The translations under genes were made by a program, and so were the position numbers. Of a stretch of 12,898 nt of DNA, positions 1 to 7,646 are shown in pieces (position 1 is the first letter of the stretch; each line of letters begins with the position of its first letter). Location of the stretch: contig JABJKO010000088.1 of the NCBI GenBank assembly GCA_018660305.1, positions 1-12,898 on the forward strand, given 5' to 3'. This DNA comes from Rhodospirillaceae bacterium (GTDB taxonomy: Bacteria; Pseudomonadota; Alphaproteobacteria; MPNO01; UBA2964). Below the pieces are notes generated by a model. That model worked only from the letters and a program-made list of their open reading frames with translations. It was not told the origin of the DNA and ran no database searches.

Positions 1-2
1 AT

Positions 3-461
3 ACCATCGGCGCGGCACTCGGTGCCGCGCGCGGAGCGGTGGACATGGTGGCGGAGGGGTTGGCCGGACGCCAGACGGTAACCCAGGTCAATCTGGCCGA
101 GCAGCAAAGCGTGCAGCTTCGCATCGCCCAGTCCGCCGCGCTGGCGGAAACCGCCTGGAACGCGCTGCAGCCGGTGCGCCACTCCATCAATGAGGATGCG
201 CGCAACAACATCGTCCCCGATATCATGACCAAGGCGCAGAACCGGCTGATCCTCGGTCAGTCGGCCAAACTCTGCACCGAGGCCATGGATCATCTGTTCC
301 CGCTTCTCGGTGGCCGCGGCCTGGCCAAGGGCAATGCGGTGCAGCGGGCGTGGCGCGATGTTCATGCGGTGGGTCAGCATGTGGGGCTGGTGTGGGATAT
401 CCAGGCCGGGCAGTTTGGCCGCATCAAGCTGGGGCTCGAATGTCCCGATCCCAAGCTGTGA
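3..461 (+). CDS. Acyl-CoA dehydrogenase-type flavoprotein, C-terminal part (partial)
   Basis: The reading frame is open from the left edge, so the start and the N-terminal and middle domains lie outside the window. The visible 152 residues look like the helical C-terminal domain of the acyl-CoA dehydrogenase superfamily, type 2, found in class D flavin-dependent monooxygenases such as HsaA, DszC and HpaH. Supporting signs are the opening helix (GAALGAARGAVD), the alanine-rich helix LRIAQSAALAETAW, the LLGGRGL turn, and the ending QRAWRDVHAVGQHVGL followed by FGRIKLGL, which is typical of the last helix of these proteins. Family members either dehydrogenate acyl-CoA or hydroxylate aromatics using reduced flavin from a partner reductase; I favour the monooxygenase branch but cannot decide from this end. 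The next gene starts 37 bases downstream on the same strand, without a terminator between them. Confidence 0.8.
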   Translation, partial: TIGAALGAARGAVDMVAEGLAGRQTVTQVNLAEQQSVQLRIAQSAALAETAWNALQPVRHSINEDARNNIVPDIMTKAQNRLILGQSAKLCTEAMDHLFPLLGGRGLAKGNAVQRAWRDVHAVGQHVGLVWDIQAGQFGRIKLGLECPDPKL

Positions 462-498
462 GTTGCAGGCTCCCGAAACCTTTGATACACGCTGTCCC

Positions 499-843
499 AT
501 GGCAACTAGAAAAAACCCACTCAAGCTGAACGCGCTGCAGCTCAAGACCCTGACCATCCTGCAGCAGCTCGCCCGCTTCCCGGCAACCTCCACCACTAAC
601 GACGACTCCGGCGAGGTGATGATCACCAACCTGCCCAATGCCCACGGCAACCATTTCCATTGCGGCGACGCCGTGGTGGCCAGCAAGGATGCCACCGGAT
701 TACGGAACGAAAGCGTATGGAAGGCCCTGGAACGCAAGGGGCTGGCACGGCCCTACTACCCGCTGGGCATCGCCCTGACGCCGGATGGTGTCAGCTACGA
801 CACCGGGCTATCGGACAGCATCCTGCACCGCAGCGATCACTAA
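499..843 (+). CDS. Conserved hypothetical protein, 114 aa
   Basis: Small soluble protein with no signal peptide or membrane segment. I chose the ATG at 499 because the longer frame starting at 310 would lie inside the preceding flavoprotein gene and has unrelated composition there. No good Shine-Dalgarno precedes 499. The N-terminus is basic (MATRKNPLKLN) and followed by a leucine- and glutamine-rich helix (residues 14-27). The middle holds ITNLPNAHGNHFHCGDAVV, where three histidines and a cysteine lie within six residues, which could bind a metal. The C-terminus has a helical stretch (NESVWKALERKGL) and ends in HRSDH. The layout looks like a small winged-helix-like or metal-binding fold, but I do not know its function. 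The gene converges on the antiporter gene with only 19 bases between the two stop codons. Confidence 0.75.
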   Translation: MATRKNPLKLNALQLKTLTILQQLARFPATSTTNDDSGEVMITNLPNAHGNHFHCGDAVVASKDATGLRNESVWKALERKGLARPYYPLGIALTPDGVSYDTGLSDSILHRSDH

Positions 844-862
844 TCATCGCCAATCGACTCTT

Positions 863-2119
863 TCAGGATTTTTGATCAAGCAGCGGCAGGCCTTTCGCCA
901 CCGCGTGCCGGAACCAGGCGCCGGCGGCAAGAGACGTCACGATCGCCGCCAATACCAGGGTCACAAAAAAGCGCTCGTCGATAAGACCAAAATCGTAGGC
1001 CACGCTGGCCAGCACGATACCGGGGCCGCCGCGGGTATTCATGGCCACGGCAAAATGCCAGCTCGTCAGCTTGCCGCATCGCGACAACCGCATGGTGACG
1101 TAGACGCAGATGCCTTCGATCACGGTGGAGAAAATCAAAAATCCGAAGAAAAGCGGCCCATCGAAGGCGCCAGGAAGATCGATGCGAAACCCGACGATGG
1201 CAAAATAGATGGGGATGAAAAAGCCGAGGCCAAAAGAGGAAATCTGCGCCTTGGCGTCCTCGAACTCGCTGGGCGGCAGGGAACCCAACACGATGCCGGC
1301 AATGAAGGCACCGAATACCACGTTCACCTCAAGCGCCGCGGCCAGTGACACCATCAAAAGACACCACACCAGCGTGTAACCGAGGCGCGACGCCTTCAAC
1401 ACCAGATTAATGCGCAGCCGGTTGGCGTATCTCAGCAGCGGCGGTCCCAGCAACAGGGCCAGTGCCGTGAAGAGGAGTGTCCGTCCGGCGGCGATACCGG
1501 CATCCATGAGAGAGGGCGATTGCGTCGCGGCGAGGCTCGTCGCCACCGCGAGAGCGGCCCATAGGAGGACATCCTGCACCGTCGAGGCGGCGAGGACGAT
1601 CTTGGCGAAGCGGGTTTCGAGAATGCCAAGATCCATGAATATTCTCGAGATGACCGGGATCGACGTGACGGCGACGGCGATGGCGAAAATCAGCGCCAGA
1701 GTAAGCCCGTTGCCCCGCGGTCCGATATAATCGCCAAGATCGATCCAGTAGGTGGCGGCCCAGCCGGCCGAAAACGGTATCACTGTCGCCCCCAGCAGCA
1801 GCAGACCGGCGAACCGGCGGTCCTGCGCATCAAAATTCTGCTGAACCTTGAAGCCGGCGGTAAACATCAGGAGCATGAGCCCCAGCCAATAGACAGCCGA
1901 CAGAAGCTTGCCGTTCAGAAGCTGATCCGGGACCAGCCACGCCGTGGCTCCGGGCGCCAGCAGGCCGAGCACGGAAGGACCGACCAGAAGCCCGCCGCAA
2001 ATCTCCCCGACAACCCGCGGCAGGCGCAGGCGCTCAAACGCATAGCCCACGCTGTGGGCCATAATCAGCAGCGTCACCGTGGAAATCAGGAACTGGGTAA
2101 GCTCGGTATTTGTCAGCAT
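863..2119 (-). CDS. Cation:proton antiporter (Na+/H+ exchanger family, CPA2-like)
   Basis: Integral membrane protein of 418 residues that probably exchanges Na+ or K+ for H+ across the inner membrane. Hydrophobic segments run nearly end to end, about 11 to 13 helices. Recognisable motifs are GEICGGLLVGPSVLGLL (38-54), MFTAGFKV (85-92), AVTSIPVISRI (150-160) followed by VQDVLLWA (181-188) with the likely ion-binding Asp183, FFIPIYFAIVGFRID near 301-314, and NTRGGPGIVLA (381-391). There is no C-terminal RCK/TrkA-N domain, so it is shorter than KefB/KefC and probably not gated by nucleotide or glutathione adducts. It begins 36 bases after the stop of the Rieske oxygenase gene on the same strand, so the two are likely co-transcribed. 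The start at 2119 lacks a clear Shine-Dalgarno. Ion specificity is not deducible. Confidence 0.88.
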   Translation of the reverse strand: MLTNTELTQFLISTVTLLIMAHSVGYAFERLRLPRVVGEICGGLLVGPSVLGLLAPGATAWLVPDQLLNGKLLSAVYWLGLMLLMFTAGFKVQQNFDAQDRRFAGLLLLGATVIPFSAGWAATYWIDLGDYIGPRGNGLTLALIFAIAVAVTSIPVISRIFMDLGILETRFAKIVLAASTVQDVLLWAALAVATSLAATQSPSLMDAGIAAGRTLLFTALALLLGPPLLRYANRLRINLVLKASRLGYTLVWCLLMVSLAAALEVNVVFGAFIAGIVLGSLPPSEFEDAKAQISSFGLGFFIPIYFAIVGFRIDLPGAFDGPLFFGFLIFSTVIEGICVYVTMRLSRCGKLTSWHFAVAMNTRGGPGIVLASVAYDFGLIDERFFVTLVLAAIVTSLAAGAWFRHAVAKGLPLLDQKS

Positions 2120-2155
2120 TATTGATATGGGGGATGATCGGGCCGTGTCAGACCA

Positions 2156-3184
2156 CTAGCTGTTCACCCTGATCCGCTGGGTCACCAGGTGCCGGAACAG
2201 GCCGGCCGAGGCATCGAGGTCGAGCCCGATGCGTTTTGTACCATCAGCTTCCTCTGCGAAACGCTCTTCCTCGATTTGAATATTCTCCAGAATGACTTTG
2301 TCTTCGGCAAAGGCGATGCGGAACTGTTCGCTGATCCCCTCTCCGATGGAAGGATTGTCCGGCTGGAAATTGCGCACATGCAGCCAGTAATCGATACAGG
2401 TGGTTTCGGTTACGGGTGTCATGAAATGGCAGGAGAAAACCTGGATACGGCCGTCCCCCGCCCCATCCTGTGCACCGGTACCCGCGGCGGCGCTGCCCAA
2501 ATCGATGATCGCCGTCGACGGCACATGCATGTCATAGATCTGCCAGCGGTCGACAGTACTGTCAAAATCGCCGAACGCCTTAAAGAAACCGACAGGTTCG
2601 CTGTCCGGTGTCCAGCGTGATGTACGAACGCCCCAGTCACGCTCCTCGTAATTCACCGGCGTATCGGCGATGTCGGGACTGCCCAGCGTTGTCGGATGGA
2701 CGTAATTGACATGGGTGGGATCGCAGAGATTGTCGCATAGCAGCAGGTAGTTTGCGTCGACATAGAGCGCATCGCCATGGGCCACGCCCCAGGCCGGATC
2801 GTGATATTGCGGCAAATCATAGATGTCGGTCTTGTCCGCCTTGTCCGGGTCACCCATCCAGATCCACACCAGCCCGAGCTGTTCGGCGACAGGATAAGAC
2901 CGTACTACCGTATCCGGTACGTTTCCTTGCGTTGGTGCGGCGACACAGGCGCCGCCGCCGTCGAATGTGAGACCGTGATAGCCGCACTGCAATCCACCGC
3001 CTGTCACCTGACCCTGGGAAAGCGGCAGCAAACGATGCGGACAGCGATCTTCCAGCGCCGCCGGGTCGCCGTTCGCCGTGCGGAACAGAACAATTTTTTC
3101 GCCGAGGATTACGCGGGCGACAGGTTGTGTTTCCAGATCGCGCACCCAGGCGGCGGGATACCAGCAGTTACGAACAAAGGGCAT
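2156..3184 (-). CDS. Rieske non-heme iron oxygenase, VanA-like alpha subunit
   Basis: Aromatic ring-hydroxylating or O-demethylating oxygenase component of 342 residues. The Rieske [2Fe-2S] domain is at the N-terminus: Cys48-x-His50 and Cys67-x2-His70, in CPHRLLPLSQG and QCGYHGL. The mononuclear iron site is in DNLCDPTHVNYVHP, with Asp155, His158 and His163. An AEDKVILE segment near 293-300 resembles the ED-x-x-I-L-E stretch of vanillate O-demethylase oxygenases, but it continues NIQ rather than the usual QQ. Electrons would come from a reductase encoded elsewhere. I chose the ATG at 3184 rather than 3202: GGAGG sits six bases upstream (3191-3195) and the protein then begins MPFVRNCWYPAAW, as is typical of VanA-like proteins. 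It is divergent from the ABC importer genes and followed by the antiporter gene. The substrate is unknown; vanillate-like methoxyaromatics are only one possibility. Confidence 0.9.
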   Translation of the reverse strand: MPFVRNCWYPAAWVRDLETQPVARVILGEKIVLFRTANGDPAALEDRCPHRLLPLSQGQVTGGGLQCGYHGLTFDGGGACVAAPTQGNVPDTVVRSYPVAEQLGLVWIWMGDPDKADKTDIYDLPQYHDPAWGVAHGDALYVDANYLLLCDNLCDPTHVNYVHPTTLGSPDIADTPVNYEERDWGVRTSRWTPDSEPVGFFKAFGDFDSTVDRWQIYDMHVPSTAIIDLGSAAAGTGAQDGAGDGRIQVFSCHFMTPVTETTCIDYWLHVRNFQPDNPSIGEGISEQFRIAFAEDKVILENIQIEEERFAEEADGTKRIGLDLDASAGLFRHLVTQRIRVNS

Positions 3185-3286
3185 GGATTTCCTCCACACC
3201 AACTTTAGCGCTTAAACCCGGATTTGCAAAAATTCAATTTTACCAGTGTCATCCCCGCGAAGATGAGCAAGAATGATGCCCGCAAC

Positions 3287-3304
3287 CGCATAACCGGTTA
3301 CGCG
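3287..3304. promoter_or_regulatory. Imperfect 18-bp palindrome, candidate operator
   Basis: The sequence CGCATAACCGGTTACGCG has a perfect 10-bp core (TAACCGGTTA, 3291-3300) and one mismatched pair before matching CGC/GCG ends. It lies in the 160-base divergent intergenic region, 41 bases before the start of the binding-protein gene and about 100 bases from the start of the Rieske oxygenase gene. That is a fitting place for a regulator controlling one or both. No regulator gene is adjacent, and I could not identify clear -35/-10 boxes, so this is an inference from symmetry and position. Confidence 0.4.
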
Positions 3305-3344
3305 CTGCCCAACTCGATCAACAGGGCATGAAGGGGAGAGACTA

Positions 3345-4547
3345 ATGCAATTTCGAAAAGCCATTTCATCCGCCGCACTCTTCGCGACGGCAACAATATT
3401 CAGTGCCTCATCCTGGGCCGCCGACACCATCAAGATCGGCGACATCAACAGCTATACCCGCCTTCCTGGCCATACGGTGCCCTACAAGAAGGGCGCGCAG
3501 CTTGCCATCGACCAGATCAACGCCAAGGGCGGAGTCCTGGGCAAGAAGCTCCAGCTGGTCTCGCGGGATGATAACGGCAAGCCCGGCGATGCGGTGAAGA
3601 AAGCCGAAGAGCTGTTCACCCGCGAAGGCGTCGCGCTCATCTCGGGCTCGCTGTTCTCCCACATCGGTCTCGCCCTGACCTCCTATGCGGGGAAGAAAAA
3701 GAAACTTTATATTGCCGCCGAACCTCTGGCCGATGCGCTGGTCTGGGCCAAAGGCAACAAATACACCTTCCGTCTGCGCCCCAGCACCTACATGCAGGCC
3801 GCCATGCTGGCGGAGGAAGCGGCCAAGCTTCCGGGCAAGCGCTGGGCGACCATCGCGCCTAACTATGCCTATGGCAAAGACGCGGTCGCGGCCTTCAAGA
3901 AAGTGCTGAAGGCGAAGCGGCCTGACGTGGAGTTTGTCGGTTCCCAATGGCCCGGCCTGTTCAAGATCGATGCCGGCTCGGAAGTGCAGGCACTGCTTAA
4001 GGCAAAGCCGGACGGCGTATATAATGTGACGTTTGGTGGCGATCTCGCGAAGTTTGTGCGCGAAGGCAAGCTGCGTGGGCTGTTCAAGGGCCGGACTATC
4101 GTCGGGCTTCTTACCGGTGAACCGGAATATCTCGATCCCCTCAAGGGTGAAGCCCCGGTGGACTGGATCGTCACCGGCTATCCCTGGTACGACATCAAGG
4201 ACAGCAAGCACGATGCTTTCCTCAAATCGTATCAGAAAAAATACAACGACTATCCGCGAATCGGGTCCATCGTCGGCTACAACACCATGCTGACCGTCGC
4301 GGCCGCGCTCAAGAAGGCAGGCTCCACGGATACTGAAAAGCTGGTGGCCGCCATGAAGGGCCTCACTTTCGACAGCCCGTCCGGCAAGATCCATTTCCGG
4401 AAAATCGACCATCAATCCACCATGGGGGCCTGGGTCGGCCGCACCGCGCTCAAGAATGGCAAGGGCGTCATGGTGAACTGGAAATATCTCGACGGTGCCG
4501 GCTATCTGCCGCCGGATTCCGAAGTCCGCAAGATGCGAAAGAACTAA
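3345..4547 (+). CDS. ABC transporter substrate-binding protein, HAAT (Leu/Ile/Val-type) family
   Basis: Periplasmic binding protein of 400 residues (Peripla_BP_6 type I fold). It has a Sec signal peptide, MQFRKAISSAALFATATIFSASSWA, written here only as residues 1-25, with likely cleavage after Ala25 before ADTIKIG. There is no lipobox cysteine, so it is probably free in the periplasm. Family hallmarks are the early strand TIKIGDINSYT, the helix KKGAQLAIDQIN with AKGGVLGKKLQLV, the DDNGKPGDAVKKAEEL segment, and APNYAYGKDAV in the second lobe. The ATG at 3345 has a strong ribosome binding site (AAGGGGAGAG, 3331-3340). It is the first gene of an importer operon with the fused permease and ATPase. 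HAAT proteins bind branched-chain amino acids, amides, urea or aromatic acids; the nearby Rieske oxygenase hints at an organic acid, but the ligand is unknown. Confidence 0.93.
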   Translation: MQFRKAISSAALFATATIFSASSWAADTIKIGDINSYTRLPGHTVPYKKGAQLAIDQINAKGGVLGKKLQLVSRDDNGKPGDAVKKAEELFTREGVALISGSLFSHIGLALTSYAGKKKKLYIAAEPLADALVWAKGNKYTFRLRPSTYMQAAMLAEEAAKLPGKRWATIAPNYAYGKDAVAAFKKVLKAKRPDVEFVGSQWPGLFKIDAGSEVQALLKAKPDGVYNVTFGGDLAKFVREGKLRGLFKGRTIVGLLTGEPEYLDPLKGEAPVDWIVTGYPWYDIKDSKHDAFLKSYQKKYNDYPRIGSIVGYNTMLTVAAALKKAGSTDTEKLVAAMKGLTFDSPSGKIHFRKIDHQSTMGAWVGRTALKNGKGVMVNWKYLDGAGYLPPDSEVRKMRKN

Positions 4548-4561
4548 ACACCGGGCAAAGT

Positions 4562-4607
4562 CCCCTCACCCTCCCGCGATGCTCCAGCATCATGGAAAGG
4601 TGAGGGG
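4562..4607 (+). terminator. Nested inverted repeat between binding protein and permease genes (attenuator or repeat element)
   Basis: CCCCTCACC (4562-4570) pairs perfectly with GGTGAGGGG (4599-4607), and the enclosed sequence holds a second perfect hairpin, GATGC-TCCA-GCATC (4578-4591). It begins 15 bases after the binding-protein stop codon and is followed by CTCTAAAATTTAA, which has no continuous T-run. It could partially stop transcription or protect the 3' end of the binding-protein message, giving more binding protein than permease, as is common in periplasmic importer operons. It could also be a copy of a dispersed REP-like element. No second copy is present in the window. Confidence 0.5.
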
Positions 4608-4639
4608 CTCTAAAATTTAACGCCAAGCGGGGTCGCGCC

Positions 4640-6490
4640 TTGGGCTTTTATGTCATCCAGTTTCTGACCGGTCTGGCCAGCGCATCATCGCTGTTCCTCA
4701 TCGCCGCCGGTCTGTCCATCATCTTCGGCGTAACCCGCATCCTCAATTTTGCCCACGGGTCGCTCTATATGCTGGGCGCCTACATCGGCTATACGCTCAT
4801 AACGCACCTTTCCCCCGGCCCCATCGGGTTCTGGCTCGCCGTGCTCGCGGCGGCCACTGTCGTGGGGCTGGTGGGGGTCGCCATCGAACTTGGCCTGCTG
4901 CGCCGCATCTATCAGGCGCCCGAGCTGTTCCAGTTGATCGCGACCTTCGGGGTCATTCTGATCGTCTCGGACATTACCCGCTTTATCTGGGGCGAGGAGG
5001 ATCTGGTGGGCCCGAGGGCGCCGGGTCTTTCTGAAGCCGTCGAAATATTCGGCCACCCCCTGCCCCAGTACGATCTCGCGCTGATTGTCCTGGGCCCGCT
5101 GGTGCTCGGCGTCACCTGGCTGCTGTTTCACCGCACCCGCTGGGGCACGCTGGTGCGGGCCGCCACCCAGGATCGGGAGATGGTCGGCGCGCTCGGCGCC
5201 AATCAGGCGCTTCTCTTCACATCGGTGTTTTTCTTCGGCGCGTTTCTCGCCGGACTTGGCGGTGCGGCACAGATTCCCAAGGGCGGCGCCGATCTCCTGA
5301 TGGACCTCAATGTCATCGCCGAGGCCTTTGTCATCGTGGTCATCGGCGGTATGGGCAGTATCCTCGGCGCCTTTCTGGCCGCCGTCATTATCGGCGAGTT
5401 GAACGCGTTCGGGATCCTGATCTTCCCGCAGATGACACTGGTACTGATGTTCGCCGTCATGGCCATTGTCCTGCTGATCCGGCCGTGGGGTCTGCTGGGA
5501 CGGCCGGAAGCGGTTTCCCGGGCTCCTGGCGAAGCCCCCGAGCCGCCGCTCCGACAGGCGACCAAGGCAGCGAAATCCCTGTTTATGGTGAGCCTGCTGT
5601 TCCTGTTCGTGGTGCCGATCCTTGGCAGCGACTTCGCCATGGTGATGTTGATCGACATCTTTATTTTCGTTCTCTTTGCCGTCAGCCTGCACTTCATCAT
5701 GGGGCCGGGCGGGTTGGTGTCCTTTGGCCATGCCGCCTATTACGGGCTCGGCGCCTACGCCTCGGCCCTGCTGGTGCATTATCTTGAGACCCCCATGGCC
5801 GCCGCCATGGTCGCGGCCCCCATCGTCGCGGGACTGGGCGCCATGGTGTTCGGCTGGTTCAGCGTCAGGTTGACCGGCGTCTATTTCGCCATGCTCACCC
5901 TCGCCTTTGCGCAGATCGGATGGTCCGTGGTCTTCCAGTGGAACGAATTCACCTATGGCGATGACGGCATCCTCAATATCTGGCCGTCCGACTGGCTGTC
6001 CAATCCGCTGATCTATTACTATTTCACGCTGTTCCTCGTGGGGGTCAGTATCGTCGTATTGAGGCGCACCCTGTTCACGCCCTTTGGCTACATGATGCGG
6101 GCGGGGCGCGACTCTCCCCTGCGGGCCGATGCCATCGGGATCGACGTGCAGCGCCAGCAATGGTTTGCGTTTATTTTCGCCGGCATGTTCGCCGGTCTTG
6201 CCGGCTCGCTCTATGTCTTTTCCAAAGGCAGCGTGTTTCCCGATCAAATGGCCATCCCGCAATCCATCGACGGGTTGATGATGGTCCTGCTGGGCGGCGT
6301 GAAGACCCTGACCGGCCCCATCGTCGGCGCCGCCGCCCTGACCGGCCTCACCGACTGGTTGTCCTCCAACGAGATCTGGTTCTGGCGCTCCGTCCTCGGC
6401 TGCGTGATCCTCGGGCTCGTCATCCTGTTTCCGCAGGGTATTGTCGGCTTCGTCCGCGATAAATTTGAACCGGCGGAGACCAGAGAATGA
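4640..6490 (+). CDS. Fused LivH-LivM permease of HAAT ABC importer
   Basis: Inner-membrane channel protein of 616 residues in which both permease subunits of the importer are joined. Residues 1 to about 289 are LivH-like (NFAHGSLYMLGAY near 36-48, VIAEAFVIVVIGGMGSILGA near 225-244). Residues about 290-313 form a hydrophilic, proline-rich linker. Residues about 314-616 are LivM-like (GPGGLVSFGHAAYYGLGAY near 355-373, AIGIDVQRQQWFAF, and GGVKTLTGPIVGA). The only possible start is TTG at 4640: an in-frame stop at 4601-4603 precedes it and no ATG or GTG lies between. The Shine-Dalgarno is poor. TTG plus the upstream hairpin suggests deliberately lower expression than the binding protein. Its stop overlaps the ATPase start (ATGA, 6487-6490), so these two are translationally coupled. 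Confidence 0.92.
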   Translation: MGFYVIQFLTGLASASSLFLIAAGLSIIFGVTRILNFAHGSLYMLGAYIGYTLITHLSPGPIGFWLAVLAAATVVGLVGVAIELGLLRRIYQAPELFQLIATFGVILIVSDITRFIWGEEDLVGPRAPGLSEAVEIFGHPLPQYDLALIVLGPLVLGVTWLLFHRTRWGTLVRAATQDREMVGALGANQALLFTSVFFFGAFLAGLGGAAQIPKGGADLLMDLNVIAEAFVIVVIGGMGSILGAFLAAVIIGELNAFGILIFPQMTLVLMFAVMAIVLLIRPWGLLGRPEAVSRAPGEAPEPPLRQATKAAKSLFMVSLLFLFVVPILGSDFAMVMLIDIFIFVLFAVSLHFIMGPGGLVSFGHAAYYGLGAYASALLVHYLETPMAAAMVAAPIVAGLGAMVFGWFSVRLTGVYFAMLTLAFAQIGWSVVFQWNEFTYGDDGILNIWPSDWLSNPLIYYYFTLFLVGVSIVVLRRTLFTPFGYMMRAGRDSPLRADAIGIDVQRQQWFAFIFAGMFAGLAGSLYVFSKGSVFPDQMAIPQSIDGLMMVLLGGVKTLTGPIVGAAALTGLTDWLSSNEIWFWRSVLGCVILGLVILFPQGIVGFVRDKFEPAETRE

Positions 6491-7257
6491 CCGATGCTCC
6501 GAAGGAAGCGCTAGTAGTACAGGAACTCAGCAAGGCCTTTGGCGGCGTGCAGGCCGTCGACAATGTCAGCTTCAGCGTAGGGGCCGGTAAACTCCTCGCC
6601 ATGATCGGTCCCAATGGCGCCGGTAAGACCACCTGTTTCAATATGCTCAACGGCCAGCTAAAACCCGACAGCGGTTCGGTAATTCTCGAAGGCAGATCTC
6701 TGATCGGCATGACCCCGCGCGAGGTCTGGCGCCTCGGCGTGGGACGCACGTTCCAGATCACGGAAACCTTCGGCTCCATGACGGTGCTCGAAAATATCCA
6801 GATGACCCTGCTCTCCTATCACCGGCGCGCCCTGTCCGCCGGTGCCCTGGTGAGGGATCTCTATGTGGAAGACGCCATGGCCCTGCTCGACCGGGTCGGC
6901 ATGGCGGATCAGGCGGAACGGGCCTGTTCCATTCTAGCCTATGGCGATCTCAAGCGGGTCGAGCTTGCAGTCGCCCTGGGCAATGATCCGAAATTACTGC
7001 TGATGGATGAGCCCACCGCCGGCATGGCGCCGCGCGAACGCATCGAACTGATGCAACTCACGGCGGACATCGTTCGCGAACGCAATATCAGCGTGCTGTT
7101 CACGGAACACGACATGGACGTGGTGTTTGCCCATGCCGACAGCGTGATCGTGCTCAATCGCGGCCAGCGCATCGCCGAAGGCACGCCCGACGAGGTGCGC
7201 AACGATCCGCAGGTGCAGGAAATCTACCTCGGCAGCGGCGCGACCTACGCGGCGTAA
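6487..7257 (+). CDS. HAAT ABC transporter ATP-binding protein (LivG-type)
   Basis: Cytoplasmic ATPase of 256 residues that powers the importer. Walker A is GPNGAGKT (41-48), the Q-loop glutamine is Gln90, and the signature is LAYGD (150-154) in place of the common LSYGD or LSGG. Walker B is LLLMDEP, with Asp174 and the catalytic Glu175, and the switch histidine is His208 (TEHDMDVVF). The family-typical LNRGQRIAEGTP and the C-terminal NDPQVQEIYLG mark it as the LivG/LivF group. It overlaps the permease gene by four bases and has GGAG at 6475-6478. The usual second ATPase, LivF, does not follow: the next gene is convergent and ends eight bases away. This ATPase may act as a homodimer, or LivF may be encoded elsewhere. 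Confidence 0.93.
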   Translation: MTDAPKEALVVQELSKAFGGVQAVDNVSFSVGAGKLLAMIGPNGAGKTTCFNMLNGQLKPDSGSVILEGRSLIGMTPREVWRLGVGRTFQITETFGSMTVLENIQMTLLSYHRRALSAGALVRDLYVEDAMALLDRVGMADQAERACSILAYGDLKRVELAVALGNDPKLLLMDEPTAGMAPRERIELMQLTADIVRERNISVLFTEHDMDVVFAHADSVIVLNRGQRIAEGTPDEVRNDPQVQEIYLGSGATYAA

Positions 7258-7265
7258 ACCACGCT

Positions 7266-7628
7266 TCACTTGGTAGTGTAAAAGAGATCGAAAATTGCCC
7301 GCGTAATCTCGCCTTCCAGGGGGAAGGACAGCATCCCCATGACCGAATAGCCCAGCAGCAACGGCATGAGATAAAAGCGGACCATAAAGAAAAACCACGC
7401 CACGTAGAGCGGCACGATGGGATCGAGGAGGAAGCCCGGCGTGATGGGTCTGAAAACCCGTAATATGGGGTTGGTCGATCTGACGAAGAACCGCATGAAG
7501 AAAAAGTTGGAATCCTCGGGCAGAAAGAAATTCATGGCGGTCCGGCCCACCAGGGTCCACATGACCATGCCCAGCACATAGTCGATGGCAACAACCCAGA
7601 TGGGGAATATGGAAAGCGGATCATCCAT
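7266..7628 (-). CDS. Small integral membrane protein, YggT-like (tentative)
   Basis: Protein of 120 residues with two to three hydrophobic segments: residues about 9-28, a segment around the LDPIVPLYVAWFFFMVRFYL stretch (about 68-87), and possibly the adjoining MPLLLGYSVMGML. The phrase RSTNPILRVFRPITPG followed by a membrane helix resembles the repeat of the YggT family, where a PILRPxRRxxP loop precedes a helix. It has only one such repeat, so the assignment is a suggestion. The start at 7628 has no evident Shine-Dalgarno. It lies downstream of the symporter genes on the same strand but beyond a terminator hairpin, so it probably has its own promoter. It converges on the ABC ATPase gene with an eight-base gap. 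Function unknown. Confidence 0.65.
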   Translation of the reverse strand: MDDPLSIFPIWVVAIDYVLGMVMWTLVGRTAMNFFLPEDSNFFFMRFFVRSTNPILRVFRPITPGFLLDPIVPLYVAWFFFMVRFYLMPLLLGYSVMGMLSFPLEGEITRAIFDLFYTTK

Positions 7629-7646
7629 GATGCTGGATATTTAGCA

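Noticed and set aside
310..498. Longer start for the 114-residue hypothetical gene
   Set aside because: It would run in another frame through the end of the flavoprotein gene, whose own frame is clearly real there.
3408..4415. 335-residue open frame on the minus strand
   Set aside because: Antisense shadow of the binding-protein gene, which has a signal peptide and a strong ribosome binding site.
4685..6262. 525-residue open frame on the minus strand
   Set aside because: Antisense to the fused permease; its translation is rich in His, Asp, Gln, Arg and Gly with no fold-like pattern, whereas the plus-strand frame shows clear LivH/LivM motifs.
7258..7265. Decayed LivF remnant after the ATPase gene
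   Set aside because: Only eight bases separate the ATPase stop from the convergent membrane-protein gene, and no ATPase motifs appear in any frame there.
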